From: Nocardioides sp.
GTDB lineage: Bacteria > Actinomycetota > Actinomycetes > Propionibacteriales > Nocardioidaceae
Assembly (NCBI GenBank): GCA_037045645.1
Contig: JBAOIH010000001.1
Coordinates: 2,084,001 to 2,148,000 of the forward strand
DNA: 64,000 nucleotides
Direction of reading: 5' to 3'
The notes under the pieces are model-generated. The model was given only the letters and a program-made list of their open reading frames with translations, searched no databases and was not told where the DNA came from. How positions within the stretch are numbered: the stretch's first letter is position 1; each line of letters opens with the position of its first letter. Below, one piece after another: positions 45,241 through 55,409 of this stretch. The translations under genes and the position numbers were made by a program.

Positions 45241-46308
45241 TCGATCGCCTCGAGGCGCGCGGTCAGATCCGCCTGTACGCACGAATCGAGCACCGGCTGG
45301 AGGTCGCCGTCGAGCACCGCGTCGAGGTTGTAGGACTTGTAGCCGGTGCGGTGGTCGGAGATGCGATTCTCCGGGAAGTTGTAGGTGCGGATGCGCTCGG
45401 AGCGGTCGACGGTGCGGACCTGGCTCTTGCGGGCGTCGCTGGCCGCGGCGGCGGCCTCCTCTTCGGCGGCCGGCAAGCAGACGGGCTCGCAGGATGCGCA
45501 GCGCCTGTTCTTTGTTCTGCAGTTGCGACTTCTCGTTCTGACAACTCACCACGATGCCGCTGGGCAGGTGGGTGATCCGGACGGCCGAGTCGGTCGTGTT
45601 GACACTCTGGCCCCCGGGACCACTGGAGCGGAAGACGTCGATGCGCAGGTCGTTGTCGTCGATGCTCACGTCGACCTGCTCGGCCTCGGGCATGACCAGC
45701 ACCCCCGCGGCGCTGGTGTGCACGCGACCTTGCGACTCGGTGACCGGCACGCGCTGGACGCGGTGCACGCCACCCTCGAACTTGAGCAAGGCGTACGGCG
45801 CCTCGCCCGGCGCGGGCGTGCCCTTGGCCTGCACCGACACGGTGACGGACTTGTAGCCGCCCAGGTCGGATTCGGTGGCGTCGAGGATCTCGGTGCGCCA
45901 GCCGCGCGTCTCGGCGTACCGCGAATACATCCGCAGGAGATCGCCGGCGAACAGCGCCGACTCCTCGCCACCCTCCCCCGACTTCACCTCCAAGAGCGCG
46001 TCCTTGGAGTCGGCGGGGTCGCGCGGGACCAGCAACTGCTGCAACCGCTCGGCGGTGGCGTCGCGCTGACCGACGAGGGCCGACGCATCCTCAGCGAAGG
46101 CGGGGTCCTCGTCGGCCAACTCGCGGGCTGCCTCGATGTCGTCGCCGAGTTGGCGCCACTGGGCGTACGCCGCGACGATCGCGGACAACTCCGCGTACCG
46201 CTGGTTGAGCTGCTTGGCCAGCCGCTGATCGGCATGCGTGGCCGGCTCGGCGAGCCGGCCCTCGAGCTCGGCATGCTCCTCGACGAGGCCGTCGACGGCC
46301 TCGAACAT
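45237..46308 (-). CDS. prfA: Peptide chain release factor 1; one apparent insertion
   Basis: 356 residues after repair. Recognises UAA and UAG. The GGQ motif is in RSSGPGGQSVNTTDSAVR and the codon-reading region in LVMPEAEQVDV. The frame breaks near 45474-45478; removing one G restores LRARLLAAAEEEAAAAASDARKSQVRTVDRS. Downstream NFPENRISDHRTGYK is a release-factor signature. Essential, hence functional. The start overlaps the rpmE stop. Confidence 0.93.
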
Positions 46309-46526
46309 CAGGAGTTCTTCTGGACCTTCTTGTAGCGGGCCTCGAAGCGGGCCACACGACCGCCGGTGTCGAGGATCTTCTGCTTGCCCGTGTAGAACGG
46401 GTGGCACTGCGAGCAGACGTCGGCGTGGAGCACGCCGTTGGCCGCGGTGCTGCGCGTCTTGAACGAGGCGCCACAGGTGCAGGTGACCTCGGTGACGCGG
46501 TAGTCCGGGTGGATGTCCTTCTTCAT
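46308..46526 (-). CDS. rpmE: Ribosomal protein bL31, zinc-containing type
   Basis: 72 residues: MKKDIHPDYRVTEVTCTCGASFKT and a second pair CSQCHPFYTGKQK. The cysteines keep the zinc-binding form, which bacteria use when zinc is available. The gap to rho (46527-46660) should hold the rpmE promoter, though no clear element was recognised. Confidence 0.95.
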   Translation of the reverse strand: MKKDIHPDYRVTEVTCTCGASFKTRSTAANGVLHADVCSQCHPFYTGKQKILDTGGRVARFEARYKKVQKNS

Positions 46527-46660
46527 GGCTTTCCCTTTTCTGTAGGCGGTCGCCGGGTCGCTGTTCGGGATCGAACCCTTCCGCGTGAACCGGAACCAAT
46601 GGGCGATTGTGCCAGTGCGGACAACGTACGACGCAATCCCCGTATTCCGCCGCGCAGTCC

Positions 46661-48424
46661 TCAGCCGCGCTGGACGGCCGTCAACAACTCGATGTTGCTC
46701 TGCGTGCCGCTGATCCGGCGCAGCAACTCCTCCAAAGCGGCCTGCGGATGTTCTTGATCCAGCGAACGTCGCAGCCTGGTGAGGATCGCGGTCTCCTCGC
46801 GGCTCAACAGCATCTCCTCACGCCGGGTGCCCGAGTGCAGCACATCGACGGCGGGGAAGAGATGCCGCTCGGCCAGGTCACGCCGCAGGCGCAACTCGAG
46901 GTTGGCAGCGCCGTGGAACTCCTCGAAGATCGACTCGTCGATCGGCGAGCCCGACTCGACCACGGCGGTGGCCAAGATGGTCAGCGAGCCGCCGTTCTCG
47001 ATGTTGCGCGCAGCGCCGAAGAACTTCTTCGGGGCATAGAGCGCGGCCCCGTCCACCGCGCCCGGGAGCGCACGTCCGGCTGTGGACGCGGCCAGGTTGT
47101 GGGCTCGGCCCAGGCGGGTGAGGCCGTCGAGCAGTACGACCACGTCGTGACCGAGCTCGACCAGGCGCTTGGCGCGCTCGATGGCGAGTTCGGCCAACGT
47201 GGTGTGGTCCAGCGGCGGCCGGTCGAACGCGGAGGCGATGACCTCGCCCTTCACGCTGCGCTCGAAGTCGGTGACCTCTTCTGGGCGTTCGTCGACCAGG
47301 ACGACCATCAGGTGGCACTCGGGGTTGTTCTTGGTGATCGCCGCCGCGACAGCCTGCAGGATCCGCGTCTTCCCGGCGTTGGCCGGAGACACGATCAGAC
47401 CGCGCTGACCCTTCCCGACCGGCGTCACCAGATCGATCACCCTGCCGATCGTGTTCGTCGCATCGGTCTCCAGCCGCAGCCGCTCACTCGGGTGCAGCGG
47501 GGTCAGCTTCTCGAACTCTCCGCGGTGCAGGGCCGAGTCGGGCTCGGCACCGTTGACGCTGTCGATGCGCACCATCGGGTTGAACTTCTCGCGGCGCTCG
47601 CCTTCACGGGGCTGACGCACCTGGCCGACGATCGCGTCACCACGGCGCAGGCCGTACTTCTTGACGATCGACAGGCTCAGGTAGACGTCGTCGACACCTG
47701 CGAGATAGCCACTCGTACGCACGAACGCGTAGTTCTCCAGCACGTCGAGGATGCCCGCCGCAGGGACGAGCACGTCGTCGTCGAGGATCTGCGGCTCGGG
47801 GTCGCGGCCCCCGGCCGTACGCGTGCGGTCGCGGCCCCGGCGGCGACGGTTGCGGCGCGAGCCGCCCTCGTCGTCGGTGTCGGTGGTGTCGCCGTCGGCC
47901 GGCTGGGCCTGCTGGGACTGGGCCTGGGGGGATTGGGCCTGGGGGGATTGGGCCTGCTGGTTGTCCTGCTTCTTGGCCTGGTTCTTGTCCTGCTTGGCGC
48001 CGGACTGGTTCTTCGGCTTCTCGGGCTGAGACTTCTCCGGCTGAGACTTCTCCGGCTGCTGTTTGTCCTGCTGGGCCGCGCGCTTGGCGTTGCGCGTGCG
48101 GGTCTTGACCTGGTGTTGGACCGGCTTCTCCTCGGCGGCCGGCGCCCCAGCCGGTGCCCCAGCCGGTGCCTCGCCCTGGGGAGCCTCAGCCTTCGCCTCG
48201 CGCTGCGGCTTCGCCTCGCGCTTCTGCTCCCGCTGGGCGTCGGTCGACCTCGCCACCGGCTTGTCGCTTTGGTGGGCGCGGATCGCGTCCAGGATCTGTG
48301 CCTTCTTCATGCTCGAGACACCAGAGATCCCCAGCGCACCCGCGAGCTTCTTCAGATCGGGGAGCAGCATGGAGTTGAGACTGCCTGCACGCTGGGCGGC
48401 AGTCGGTTCGGAGGTTTCGCTCAC
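46661..48424 (-). CDS. rho: Transcription termination factor Rho with a long low-complexity N-terminus
   Basis: 587 residues from GTG 48424. Residues 1-45 are the LEM-like Rho N-domain (LLPDLKKLAGALGISGVSSMKKAQIL). About 50-195 are a charged, Gln/Lys/Pro-rich insertion with short repeats (KSQPEKSQPEK, QAQSPQAQSPQAQS), then RNA-binding and ATPase domains with Walker A VSPANAGKTRILQ and VVLVDERPEEVTDF. Actinobacterial Rho often has such an insertion. A longer start at 48502 is in frame but unlike Rho. Confidence 0.95.
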   Translation of the reverse strand: MSETSEPTAAQRAGSLNSMLLPDLKKLAGALGISGVSSMKKAQILDAIRAHQSDKPVARSTDAQREQKREAKPQREAKAEAPQGEAPAGAPAGAPAAEEKPVQHQVKTRTRNAKRAAQQDKQQPEKSQPEKSQPEKPKNQSGAKQDKNQAKKQDNQQAQSPQAQSPQAQSQQAQPADGDTTDTDDEGGSRRNRRRRGRDRTRTAGGRDPEPQILDDDVLVPAAGILDVLENYAFVRTSGYLAGVDDVYLSLSIVKKYGLRRGDAIVGQVRQPREGERREKFNPMVRIDSVNGAEPDSALHRGEFEKLTPLHPSERLRLETDATNTIGRVIDLVTPVGKGQRGLIVSPANAGKTRILQAVAAAITKNNPECHLMVVLVDERPEEVTDFERSVKGEVIASAFDRPPLDHTTLAELAIERAKRLVELGHDVVVLLDGLTRLGRAHNLAASTAGRALPGAVDGAALYAPKKFFGAARNIENGGSLTILATAVVESGSPIDESIFEEFHGAANLELRLRRDLAERHLFPAVDVLHSGTRREEMLLSREETAILTRLRRSLDQEHPQAALEELLRRISGTQSNIELLTAVQRG

Positions 48425-48561
48425 GTGAGCCCTTCCACGTCGTGGCCGGTGCGAGTTCATCCAGGACATGCGCCCAGGTCGCGGAGACCGGCAATGAGTC
48501 ATGCGCCACAGCGGCGCGGCGTCAGGCTAGCACCGCGCAGTCCAGCACCGGGCGACGAGGC

Positions 48562-49464
48562 TCAGCCTGAGATCTCCTCGGCGGCGCCGCGAGAGTCGAC
48601 AGCCAACGCGAGTGCGCGCCAACCGTCCGGGGCGTAGGCGATCAGCACCTGCGGGTCAGCACCGAATGCCAGCACGGTAGGTCCGGCTCCAGAGATCACC
48701 GCAGGGATTCCCGACGACCGAAGCTGACGTACGAGAGCCAAGGTGTGCGGCATGGCCGGCTCCCGGTAGTCCTGGTGCAAGAAGTCTTCGGTCGCGACGA
48801 GCAGGTGTTCGGGGCGACCGGCCAGAGCGGCGATCAGCAAGGCCGTACGGCCCGCGTTGGCGGCTGCGTCTGCATGAGAGACCTGCCTGGGCAACAGCCC
48901 CCGCGCCTTGGTCGTCTCCACGCCATCGGGCGGAATGAACGCGACGGCGGCGATGCGCGGGTCGACTCCGGACTGGACGGCGAACCAACGCTCGTGAGCA
49001 CGACCCGCGATCACGAAACCACCCAGCAGCGCTGGGGCGACGTTGTCGGGGTGGCCTTCGAGATCGGCCGAGAGTTGCAGCAGTGCATCGTCGTCGAGCA
49101 GCAACTGCCCCCCGCGTACGAGCGCCCGAGCCAGGACCAGACCTCCCACGATCGCGGCCGACGACGAGCCGAGACCGCGCGCGTGCGGGATCACATTGGT
49201 GCAGCGCAGCCACAGCCCAGGCGGTTGCTCGCCCATCCGCTCGAAGGCCGCCCGCATCGCGCGTACGACAAGGTGGCGCGCATCGAGCGGCACCTCGCCT
49301 TCACCCTCGCCCTCCACCTCGACCGTCAGGCCGTGGTCTTGTACCTGCGCGGTCAACGTGTCGCGCAAGGACAGCGCCAGGCCAAGGGTGTCGAAGCCGG
49401 GGCCGAGGTTGGCCGAGGTAGCGGGCACCGTGATCGAGACGGGACCGGTGACGAAGTTGGTCAT
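48562..49464 (-). CDS. thrB: Homoserine kinase (GHMP family)
   Basis: 300 residues. Phosphorylates homoserine. Motifs: ATSANLGPGFDTLGLALSL, the ATP loop IPHARGLGSSSAAIVGG, and the C-terminal GAGPTVLAFG. ATG 49464, three bases after thrC's stop codon, suggests one operon with thrC and hom. Confidence 0.93.
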   Translation of the reverse strand: MTNFVTGPVSITVPATSANLGPGFDTLGLALSLRDTLTAQVQDHGLTVEVEGEGEGEVPLDARHLVVRAMRAAFERMGEQPPGLWLRCTNVIPHARGLGSSSAAIVGGLVLARALVRGGQLLLDDDALLQLSADLEGHPDNVAPALLGGFVIAGRAHERWFAVQSGVDPRIAAVAFIPPDGVETTKARGLLPRQVSHADAAANAGRTALLIAALAGRPEHLLVATEDFLHQDYREPAMPHTLALVRQLRSSGIPAVISGAGPTVLAFGADPQVLIAYAPDGWRALALAVDSRGAAEEISG

Positions 49465-49467
49465 GGA

Positions 49468-50538
49468 TCAGGCGAGGCCTGCGGCGCGGGCCGCCTGGTC
49501 GGCATCGGCATCCACGACGGTGTCGACGATGCTGCCGATCCCTTCGAGCGCGGTCGCGGTGTCCTTGAGGCCGTTGCCGGTCACGGTGATGACGACGGTC
49601 GAACCGGCGTACGACTCCCCCTGCGCCAACTCCTGCAACATTCCAGCAATGCCGGCAGCGCTAGCCGGTTCGACGAACACTCCGTCGCGGCGGGCGAGTT
49701 CGGCCTGGGCGGCAAGGATCTGCTGATCCGAGACGGCTGCGAACCGGCCACCCGACTCTTGAGCCGCTGCCTCGGCGAGTTTCCACGAGGCCGGGTTGCC
49801 GATGCGGATCGCGGTGGCCTTGGTCTCGGGGTCCGGGAACGGCTCACCGGTCACCAGCGGCGCCGCGCCCTCGGCCTGGAAGCCGCGCATCACGGGGCGT
49901 TTGGTGGACCGGCCCAGGTCGGCGTACTGCTCATAGCCCATCCAGTACGCCGAGATGTTGCCCGCGTTGCCGACCGGCAACAGGTGGAAGTCGGGCGCGT
50001 CACCGAGGTAGTCGACGATCTCGAAGGCGGCGGTCTTCTGGCCCTGCAGACGCACCGGGTTGACGCTGTTGACCAGCGCGACCGGGTAGTTCCAGGCCAA
50101 CTGCTTGGCCATCTCCAGGCAGTGGTCGAAGTTGCCGCGCACCATGATGATCTGCGCGCCGTGCAGAATCGCCTGCGCCATCTTGCCGGCCGCGATCTTG
50201 CCTTCGGGGATGAGGACGAGCGGCTTCAGTCCGGCCTTGGCTGCGTACGCCGCCATCGACGCGCTGGTGTTGCCGGTCGACGCGCAGACCACGGCCTGCG
50301 CGCCCTCGTGCTTGGCCACCGAGATCGCGGTGGTCATGCCGCGGTCCTTGAAGGAGCCGGTGGGGTTGCTGCCCTCGACCTTGAGGTGCACCTGAGCCCC
50401 GGTGAGGCCCGAGAGCCACTCGGAATGCACCAGCGGAGTCCCACCCTCACGCAGCGTGATCGCCTCCATGCCCTCGGGCAGCAGGTCGATCAGGTCGCGG
50501 TATTCCTCGATCAGGCCGCGCCACTGTGCAGAAGTCAT
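49468..50538 (-). CDS. thrC: Threonine synthase
   Basis: 356 residues, PLP enzyme. The PLP lysine is in VEGSNPTGSFKDRGMTTA (near residue 60), with PLP-phosphate loop PVGNAGNISAYWMGYEQ. Converts O-phosphohomoserine to threonine. Overlaps the hom stop by four bases (ATGA). Confidence 0.94.
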   Translation of the reverse strand: MTSAQWRGLIEEYRDLIDLLPEGMEAITLREGGTPLVHSEWLSGLTGAQVHLKVEGSNPTGSFKDRGMTTAISVAKHEGAQAVVCASTGNTSASMAAYAAKAGLKPLVLIPEGKIAAGKMAQAILHGAQIIMVRGNFDHCLEMAKQLAWNYPVALVNSVNPVRLQGQKTAAFEIVDYLGDAPDFHLLPVGNAGNISAYWMGYEQYADLGRSTKRPVMRGFQAEGAAPLVTGEPFPDPETKATAIRIGNPASWKLAEAAAQESGGRFAAVSDQQILAAQAELARRDGVFVEPASAAGIAGMLQELAQGESYAGSTVVITVTGNGLKDTATALEGIGSIVDTVVDADADQAARAAGLA

Positions 50539-51833
50539 TCGTCGACCCCTTCCACCCGCATCACCGAGGTGACGTCGCGGACCATGTCCATCGACCGCAA
50601 CTGCTCGACCGTCGCGCTCAACGCAGCATCGGTGGCGGCGTGGGAGACGACCACGAGTTGGGCATCATCACCGCGCCCCTCCTGGCGTACGGTTTGAATC
50701 GACACGTCGTTGTCGGCGAACGCGCTCGCGACAGCCGCAAGCACGCCCGCTCGGTCGTCCACGTCGATCGCCACGTGATAGCGCGTGCGGGTCTCCCCCA
50801 TCGGCAGCACGCGACGGTCGGCGTACGCGCTCTCGCCCACACCACGGGTGCCCGCAAGCCGATTGCGCGCCACCGTGACCAGGTCGCCGAGCACCGCGCT
50901 CGCGGTCGGCGAGCCGCCCGCGCCGGGGCCGTAGAACATCAACTGACCGGCAGCCTCGGACTCCACGAAGACCGCGTTGTACGCCTCTCGCACGCTGGCC
51001 AGCGGGTGAGTTCTGGGAATCATCGCCGGGTGTACGCGCACCGAGATGCCGTCACCATCGGAGAGTTCGGCGATCGCGAGCAGCTTCACCACCGAGCCCA
51101 TCTCGCGCGCGCTCTGCACGTCGGCTGCGGTCACCTCGGTAATGCCTTCGCGGAACACGTCGGCCGCGGTGACGCGCGAGTGGAAGGCCAGGCTGGCCAG
51201 GATCGCAGCCTTCGCGGCGGCGTCGAAGCCCTCCACGTCGGCGGTCGGGTCGGCCTCGGCGTACCCGAGGGACTGCGCCTCCTCCAGTGCCTCGGAGAAG
51301 CCGGAGCCCTGGGTGTCCATCTTGTCGAGGATGAAGTTGGTGGTGCCGTTGACGATGCCGAGCACGCGGGTGACCTTGTCGCCGGCCAGGCTCTCGCGCA
51401 GCGGCCGCAGGATCGGGATGGCACCGGCCACAGCCGCCTCGTAGTAGAGGTCGCGCTCGGCCTGGTCGGCCGCTTGGTAGAGAGTCGCGCCGTCCTCGGC
51501 CAGCAGCGCCTTGTTGGCGGTGACCACCGATTTGCCGCTTTGCAGCGCGGCCAAGATCAGCGACCTCGCCGGCTCGATGCCCCCGATCACCTCGATCACC
51601 AGGTCGATGTCCTCGCGCGTGACCAGGCTGTGCGCGTCCGTGGTCAGCAGGCCCTCGGGCACCTCGACCTCGCGCTCCGCGTCGAGGCGGCGTACGCCCA
51701 CTCCGGCGAGTTCCACCGGAGCACCGACACGGGCGCCAAGGTCACCGGCCTGCTCGTCGAGCAGTCGTACGACCTGCGAACCGACCGAACCGCAGCCCAG
51801 CACCGCCACCTTCAGCGGTTTCTTATCACTCAT
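50535..51833 (-). CDS. hom: Homoserine dehydrogenase with ACT domain
   Basis: 432 residues. Rossmann motif VAVLGCGSVGSQVVRLL at the N-terminus, catalytic region EAAVAGAIPILRPLRESLAGDKVTRVLGIVNGTTNFIL, and a C-terminal ACT domain (YHVAIDVDDRAGVLAAVASAFADNDVSIQTV) that should mediate feedback by threonine. Overlaps lysA by four bases. Confidence 0.94.
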   Translation of the reverse strand: MSDKKPLKVAVLGCGSVGSQVVRLLDEQAGDLGARVGAPVELAGVGVRRLDAEREVEVPEGLLTTDAHSLVTREDIDLVIEVIGGIEPARSLILAALQSGKSVVTANKALLAEDGATLYQAADQAERDLYYEAAVAGAIPILRPLRESLAGDKVTRVLGIVNGTTNFILDKMDTQGSGFSEALEEAQSLGYAEADPTADVEGFDAAAKAAILASLAFHSRVTAADVFREGITEVTAADVQSAREMGSVVKLLAIAELSDGDGISVRVHPAMIPRTHPLASVREAYNAVFVESEAAGQLMFYGPGAGGSPTASAVLGDLVTVARNRLAGTRGVGESAYADRRVLPMGETRTRYHVAIDVDDRAGVLAAVASAFADNDVSIQTVRQEGRGDDAQLVVVSHAATDAALSATVEQLRSMDMVRDVTSVMRVEGVDE

Positions 51834-53239
51834 GCGTTTGCACCCACATCTGTTGCCAGGAGATCGTCCACACTCTCGCGCCGCACGATCACTGTTGTCA
51901 CACCGTCTCGCACTGCGACCACCGGAGGACGCAGCGCATGGTTGTAGTTGGAGGCCATCGAGCGGCAGTACGCGCCCGTGCCCGGCACGGCGACCAGATC
52001 GCCGGGACGGACGTCGCCGGGCAGGAACTCATCCTTGACCACGATGTCGCCCGCCTCGCAATGCTTGCCCACCACCCGGCTCAACGCGGGCGCGGCATCC
52101 GACTCGCGGTTGGCCAGCGTGCAGGAATAGTCGGCGTCGTAGAGCGCAGTGCGGATGTTGTCGCTCATGCCGCCGTCGACGGAGATGTACGTACGCTTCG
52201 CGCCGCCGTCGAGTGCCACCTCTTTGACGGTGCCGACCGTATAGACGGTGCACATCGCCGGGCCGACGATCGCGCGGCCGGGTTCGACGCTGAGGCTCGG
52301 CTCCTCGATGCCCTGGGCGCGGCACTCGTGCTCGACGATCTTGGTCATCTCGATCGCGAGCTGCGCCGCGTCGGAAGGGTCGTCCTGGGTGGTGTACGCG
52401 ATACCGAAGCCGCCGCCGAGGTCGAGCTCGGGCATCTGGACACCGAGTTCGTCGGACACTCGCGTGTGCAAGGTGAGCACCCGTTTGGCGGCAACCTCGA
52501 AACCGCTGGTGTCGAAGATCTGGCTGCCGATGTGGGAGTGCAGGCCGAGCAGTTCGAGGCCGTCGGCCGCGTGGATCTTCTGGACCGCCGCGAAGGCCGC
52601 CCCGCTCGCGATGGAGAAGCCGAACTTCTGGTCTTCGTGCGCGGTCGCGATGTATTCGTGGGTGTGCGCCTCGACGCCCGCGGTGACGCGGACCATCACG
52701 CCTTGGGGTTCGCCCCCCACGCTTCGCGCCACGCTGATCAGCCGGTCGATCTCGTCGAACGAGTCCACGATGATCCGCCCGACGCCCTCGGCGACGGCGC
52801 GCCTGAGTTCGGGTTCGGTCTTGTTGTTGCCGTGATAGCCGATCCGCTGCGGGTCGAAGCCCGCGCGCAGCGCGACGGTGAGTTCGCCATCGGAGCACAC
52901 GTCGAGGCAGAGCCCCTCCTCCTGGAGCCAGCGCGCGACCGTCGTACACAAGAACGCCTTGCCGGCGTAGTAGACCTCGGCGGGCGCGAAGGCGTCTTTA
53001 AAGGCACGCGCGCGTGCGCGGAAGTCGGCCTCGTCCAGGACGTACGCCGGGGTGTTGACGTTGGCGACCAGGTCCGGGATGTTGACGCCGCCGATGACCA
53101 GATCGCCGTCGACCTTGTGCGCGGTGCTCGACCAGAGCTGCGGCACGAGCGCGTTGGGATCCTGGGGTTCACGCAACCACTGCGGTCCCTTGAGGGCGCC
53201 GTCGGCATGCGCCCAGCCCGACGGGTGTGCGGTGGGCAC
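51830..53239 (-). CDS. lysA: Diaminopimelate decarboxylase
   Basis: 469 residues, fold type III PLP decarboxylase that makes lysine. The PLP lysine is in EVYYAGKAFLCTTVARWL. Other motifs: GYHGNNKTEPELRRAV, LLGLHSHIGSQIF, ELDLGGGFGIAY, SVEPGRAIVGPAM, AYCRSMASNYNHALRP. Start codon 53239 lies four bases after the argS stop. Confidence 0.94.
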   Translation of the reverse strand: MPTAHPSGWAHADGALKGPQWLREPQDPNALVPQLWSSTAHKVDGDLVIGGVNIPDLVANVNTPAYVLDEADFRARARAFKDAFAPAEVYYAGKAFLCTTVARWLQEEGLCLDVCSDGELTVALRAGFDPQRIGYHGNNKTEPELRRAVAEGVGRIIVDSFDEIDRLISVARSVGGEPQGVMVRVTAGVEAHTHEYIATAHEDQKFGFSIASGAAFAAVQKIHAADGLELLGLHSHIGSQIFDTSGFEVAAKRVLTLHTRVSDELGVQMPELDLGGGFGIAYTTQDDPSDAAQLAIEMTKIVEHECRAQGIEEPSLSVEPGRAIVGPAMCTVYTVGTVKEVALDGGAKRTYISVDGGMSDNIRTALYDADYSCTLANRESDAAPALSRVVGKHCEAGDIVVKDEFLPGDVRPGDLVAVPGTGAYCRSMASNYNHALRPPVVAVRDGVTTVIVRRESVDDLLATDVGANA

Positions 53240-53243
53240 CGGG

Positions 53244-54923
53244 TCACATCCTCTCGGGGGCCGAGACGCCGAGCAGGCCCAGACCGTTGGACAGCACCGT
53301 CTGGGCGGCGTGCACCAGCACCAGCCGGGCCTCGTTCGTCGGCGTGACCGGCTCGTCGCCCTGCGGGAGCATCCGGCATTCCTTGGTGTCGTACCACTTG
53401 TTGAAGACGCTGGCGGTGTCCTCCAGATAGCGCGCGATCCGGTGCGGCTCCCTGAGTTCGGCGGCGGCGCCGACCACTCGCGGGAACTCGGCGAGGGCGC
53501 GCAGCAGGTCGCCTTCGCGCTCGTGGCTGAGCAGCGCGGGGTCGAAGTCTGTCGGCAGGCTCATTTCGAGGTCTGTGGCATTGCGGATCATCGCCGCGGT
53601 GCGCGCGTGGGCGTACTGCACGTAATAGACCGGGTTGTCGTTGGACGCCTTGGTGATCTCGGCGATGTCCAGCGTCAACGGACTGTCGGCCGGGTAGCGC
53701 GCAAGGGAGTAACGCAAGGCATCGACGCCGATCTCGTCGACAAGTTCGTCGAGCGTGACGATCGTGCCCGCGCGCTTGGACAGCTTCATCTCGGCGCCGT
53801 CGCGCAGGATCTTGACCATCTGCCCGATCAGTACGTCCAGCGTCTGGTCGGGGTCGTCGCCCACACATGCGGCCATCGCGCGCAGCCGGCCGACGTACCC
53901 ATGATGGTCGGCACCGAGCAGGTAGAGGCAGTTGTCGAACCCGCGCTCGCGCTTGTTGAGGTAATAGGCGGTGTCGGAGGCGAAGTACGTCAACTCGCCG
54001 TTGGAGCGGATCAGCACTCGGTCCTTGTCGTCGCCGAAGTCGGTCGTACGCATCCACAGCGCGCCGTCGGCCTCGAAGAGGTGGCCGTGATCGCGCAGGG
54101 AGTTCAACGTGTCGGCGACGGATCCGCGGGTGCCTGCGTCCGCGTGCAGGCCCCGCTCGGAGAACCACACGTCGAAGTGGGTGTTGAAGCCTTCGAGTTG
54201 GTCCTGCTGCTCTTGGAGTTGGACGGCGTACCCGGCCTCGCGGAACGCCTCCAACCTCTCGTCCGCAGGCAGGTCGACGATGCCTGGGTGCTCGGCGACC
54301 ACCTTGGTCGCGAGGTCGGCGATGTAGGCACCCTGGTAGCCGTCCTCGGGGATCGGCTGCCCCAGCGCGGCGGCCTCGATGCTGGCTCCGAAGAGGTTCA
54401 TCTGGTTGCCGCGATCGTTGATGTAGAACTCGCTGGCCACCTCAGCCCCGGCCGCTCTTAGGACGCGCGCGATGGCGTCGCCGAGCACGGCCCAACGCGT
54501 GTGTCCCAGGTGCAGCGGGCCGGTCGGGTTGGCCGAGATGAACTCGACGTTGATCTTCTGCCCACCCAGCGAGGCGTTGGTGCCGTACGACTCCCCTGCC
54601 GCGACGATCTCTCCCGCGACCTGACCTTGGGCGCCGGCCTCGACGGTGATGTTGAGGAAGCCCGGTCCGGCGATGTCGGTCTGCGCGATCCCGTCGGAGT
54701 CGTTGAGCTTGCTCGCGATCATCTCCGCGAGGGCGCGTGGGTTCGTACCCGCCTTCTTCGCCAACTGCAGCGCCACATTGGTGGCGTAGTCGCCGTGCCC
54801 CTTCTGCCGCGGTCGCTCGATCGTGACCTCCGCGGGCACGCCGTCGGGCAACGTCAGCGCACCCTCGGCCACCAGGGCCTCAAGCGCGGCGACGATCGTC
54901 GTGGAGAGTTGTTGCGGGGTCAC
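53244..54923 (-). CDS. argS: Arginyl-tRNA synthetase
   Basis: 559 residues, class I synthetase. HIGH-like motif: FISANPTGPLHLGHTRWAVLGDAIARVL; KMSKS-like motif: EMKLSKRAGTIVTLDE. The Arg-tRNA recognition Add-1 domain is N-terminal (TTIVAALEALVAEG) and the anticodon-binding domain C-terminal (PHRIARYLEDTASVFNKWYD). It heads the lysA-hom-thrC-thrB string and diverges from a tRNA-Arg gene. Confidence 0.95.
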   Translation of the reverse strand: MTPQQLSTTIVAALEALVAEGALTLPDGVPAEVTIERPRQKGHGDYATNVALQLAKKAGTNPRALAEMIASKLNDSDGIAQTDIAGPGFLNITVEAGAQGQVAGEIVAAGESYGTNASLGGQKINVEFISANPTGPLHLGHTRWAVLGDAIARVLRAAGAEVASEFYINDRGNQMNLFGASIEAAALGQPIPEDGYQGAYIADLATKVVAEHPGIVDLPADERLEAFREAGYAVQLQEQQDQLEGFNTHFDVWFSERGLHADAGTRGSVADTLNSLRDHGHLFEADGALWMRTTDFGDDKDRVLIRSNGELTYFASDTAYYLNKRERGFDNCLYLLGADHHGYVGRLRAMAACVGDDPDQTLDVLIGQMVKILRDGAEMKLSKRAGTIVTLDELVDEIGVDALRYSLARYPADSPLTLDIAEITKASNDNPVYYVQYAHARTAAMIRNATDLEMSLPTDFDPALLSHEREGDLLRALAEFPRVVGAAAELREPHRIARYLEDTASVFNKWYDTKECRMLPQGDEPVTPTNEARLVLVHAAQTVLSNGLGLLGVSAPERM

Positions 54924-54949
54924 CGGTGAAGCCTATCGACGCTCCTGGT

Positions 54950-54979
54950 TTCACCCACATCGATATCGACCGGTAGGGT
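54950..54979 (+). promoter_or_regulatory. Candidate promoter of tRNA-Arg
   Basis: TTCACC (54950-54955), an 18-base spacer and TAGGGT (54974-54979) lie 37 bases before the tRNA. The -10 is a good actinobacterial match; the -35 is moderate. Confidence 0.5.
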
Positions 54980-55016
54980 TCTCGGTGCGCTGTTAGGCCT
55001 GGCCTGGCGACGTGTT

Positions 55017-55089
55017 GCCTCCGTAGCTCAGGGGATAGAGCACTGGTTTCCGGTACCAGGTGCCGCAGGTTCGAATCCTGCCGGAGGCG
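55017..55089 (+). tRNA. tRNA-Arg (anticodon CCG)
   Basis: 73 nt cloverleaf without encoded CCA. Acceptor stem GCCTCCG pairs with CGGAGGC. The D arm is GCTC...GAGC. The anticodon stem CTGGT/ACCAG encloses loop TTCCGGT, anticodon CCG. The T arm is GCAGG-TTCGAAT-CCTGC. It reads CGG. Next to argS, the enzyme that charges it. Confidence 0.97.
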
Positions 55090-55124
55090 CGTTCGATCCT
55101 TGGCTCCCATCGGATAATGGCTCC

Positions 55125-55409
55125 GTGGAGATGCGATTCGAAATCGGCTCAGAGCCCGCGTCGTTCGTCTATCACGGCATGACCGGGCGTACCGACTTGG
55201 TCGCCGGCGGCCGGTTGATCGAATTGCAGAAGCTCACCTCGCTCGGGACTCACTACAGCCTTGGCCTCGTCAAGACCTTCGAGGTGGAAGTCGACGGACA
55301 CCGGGTCGAGATCCAGATGACGCGCAAGCGATGGCTGGCGGGCTTTCGCGATGTCGATGTCGTGATCGCGGTCGAGGGCGTCGAAGTCGCACGCGCATCG
55401 GGGCGCTGA
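55125..55409 (+). CDS. Small conserved-type protein, function unknown
   Basis: 94 residues with GTG at 55125 or ATG at 55131. The sequence has alternating beta-like hydrophobic stretches (FVYHGMTGRTDLVAGGRLIEL, VKTFEVEVDGHRVEIQMTRK, DVDVVIAVEGVEVA). No family was recognised. The stop overlaps the ATG of the DUF4031 gene, so the pair is co-translated. Confidence 0.65.
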   Translation: MEMRFEIGSEPASFVYHGMTGRTDLVAGGRLIELQKLTSLGTHYSLGLVKTFEVEVDGHRVEIQMTRKRWLAGFRDVDVVIAVEGVEVARASGR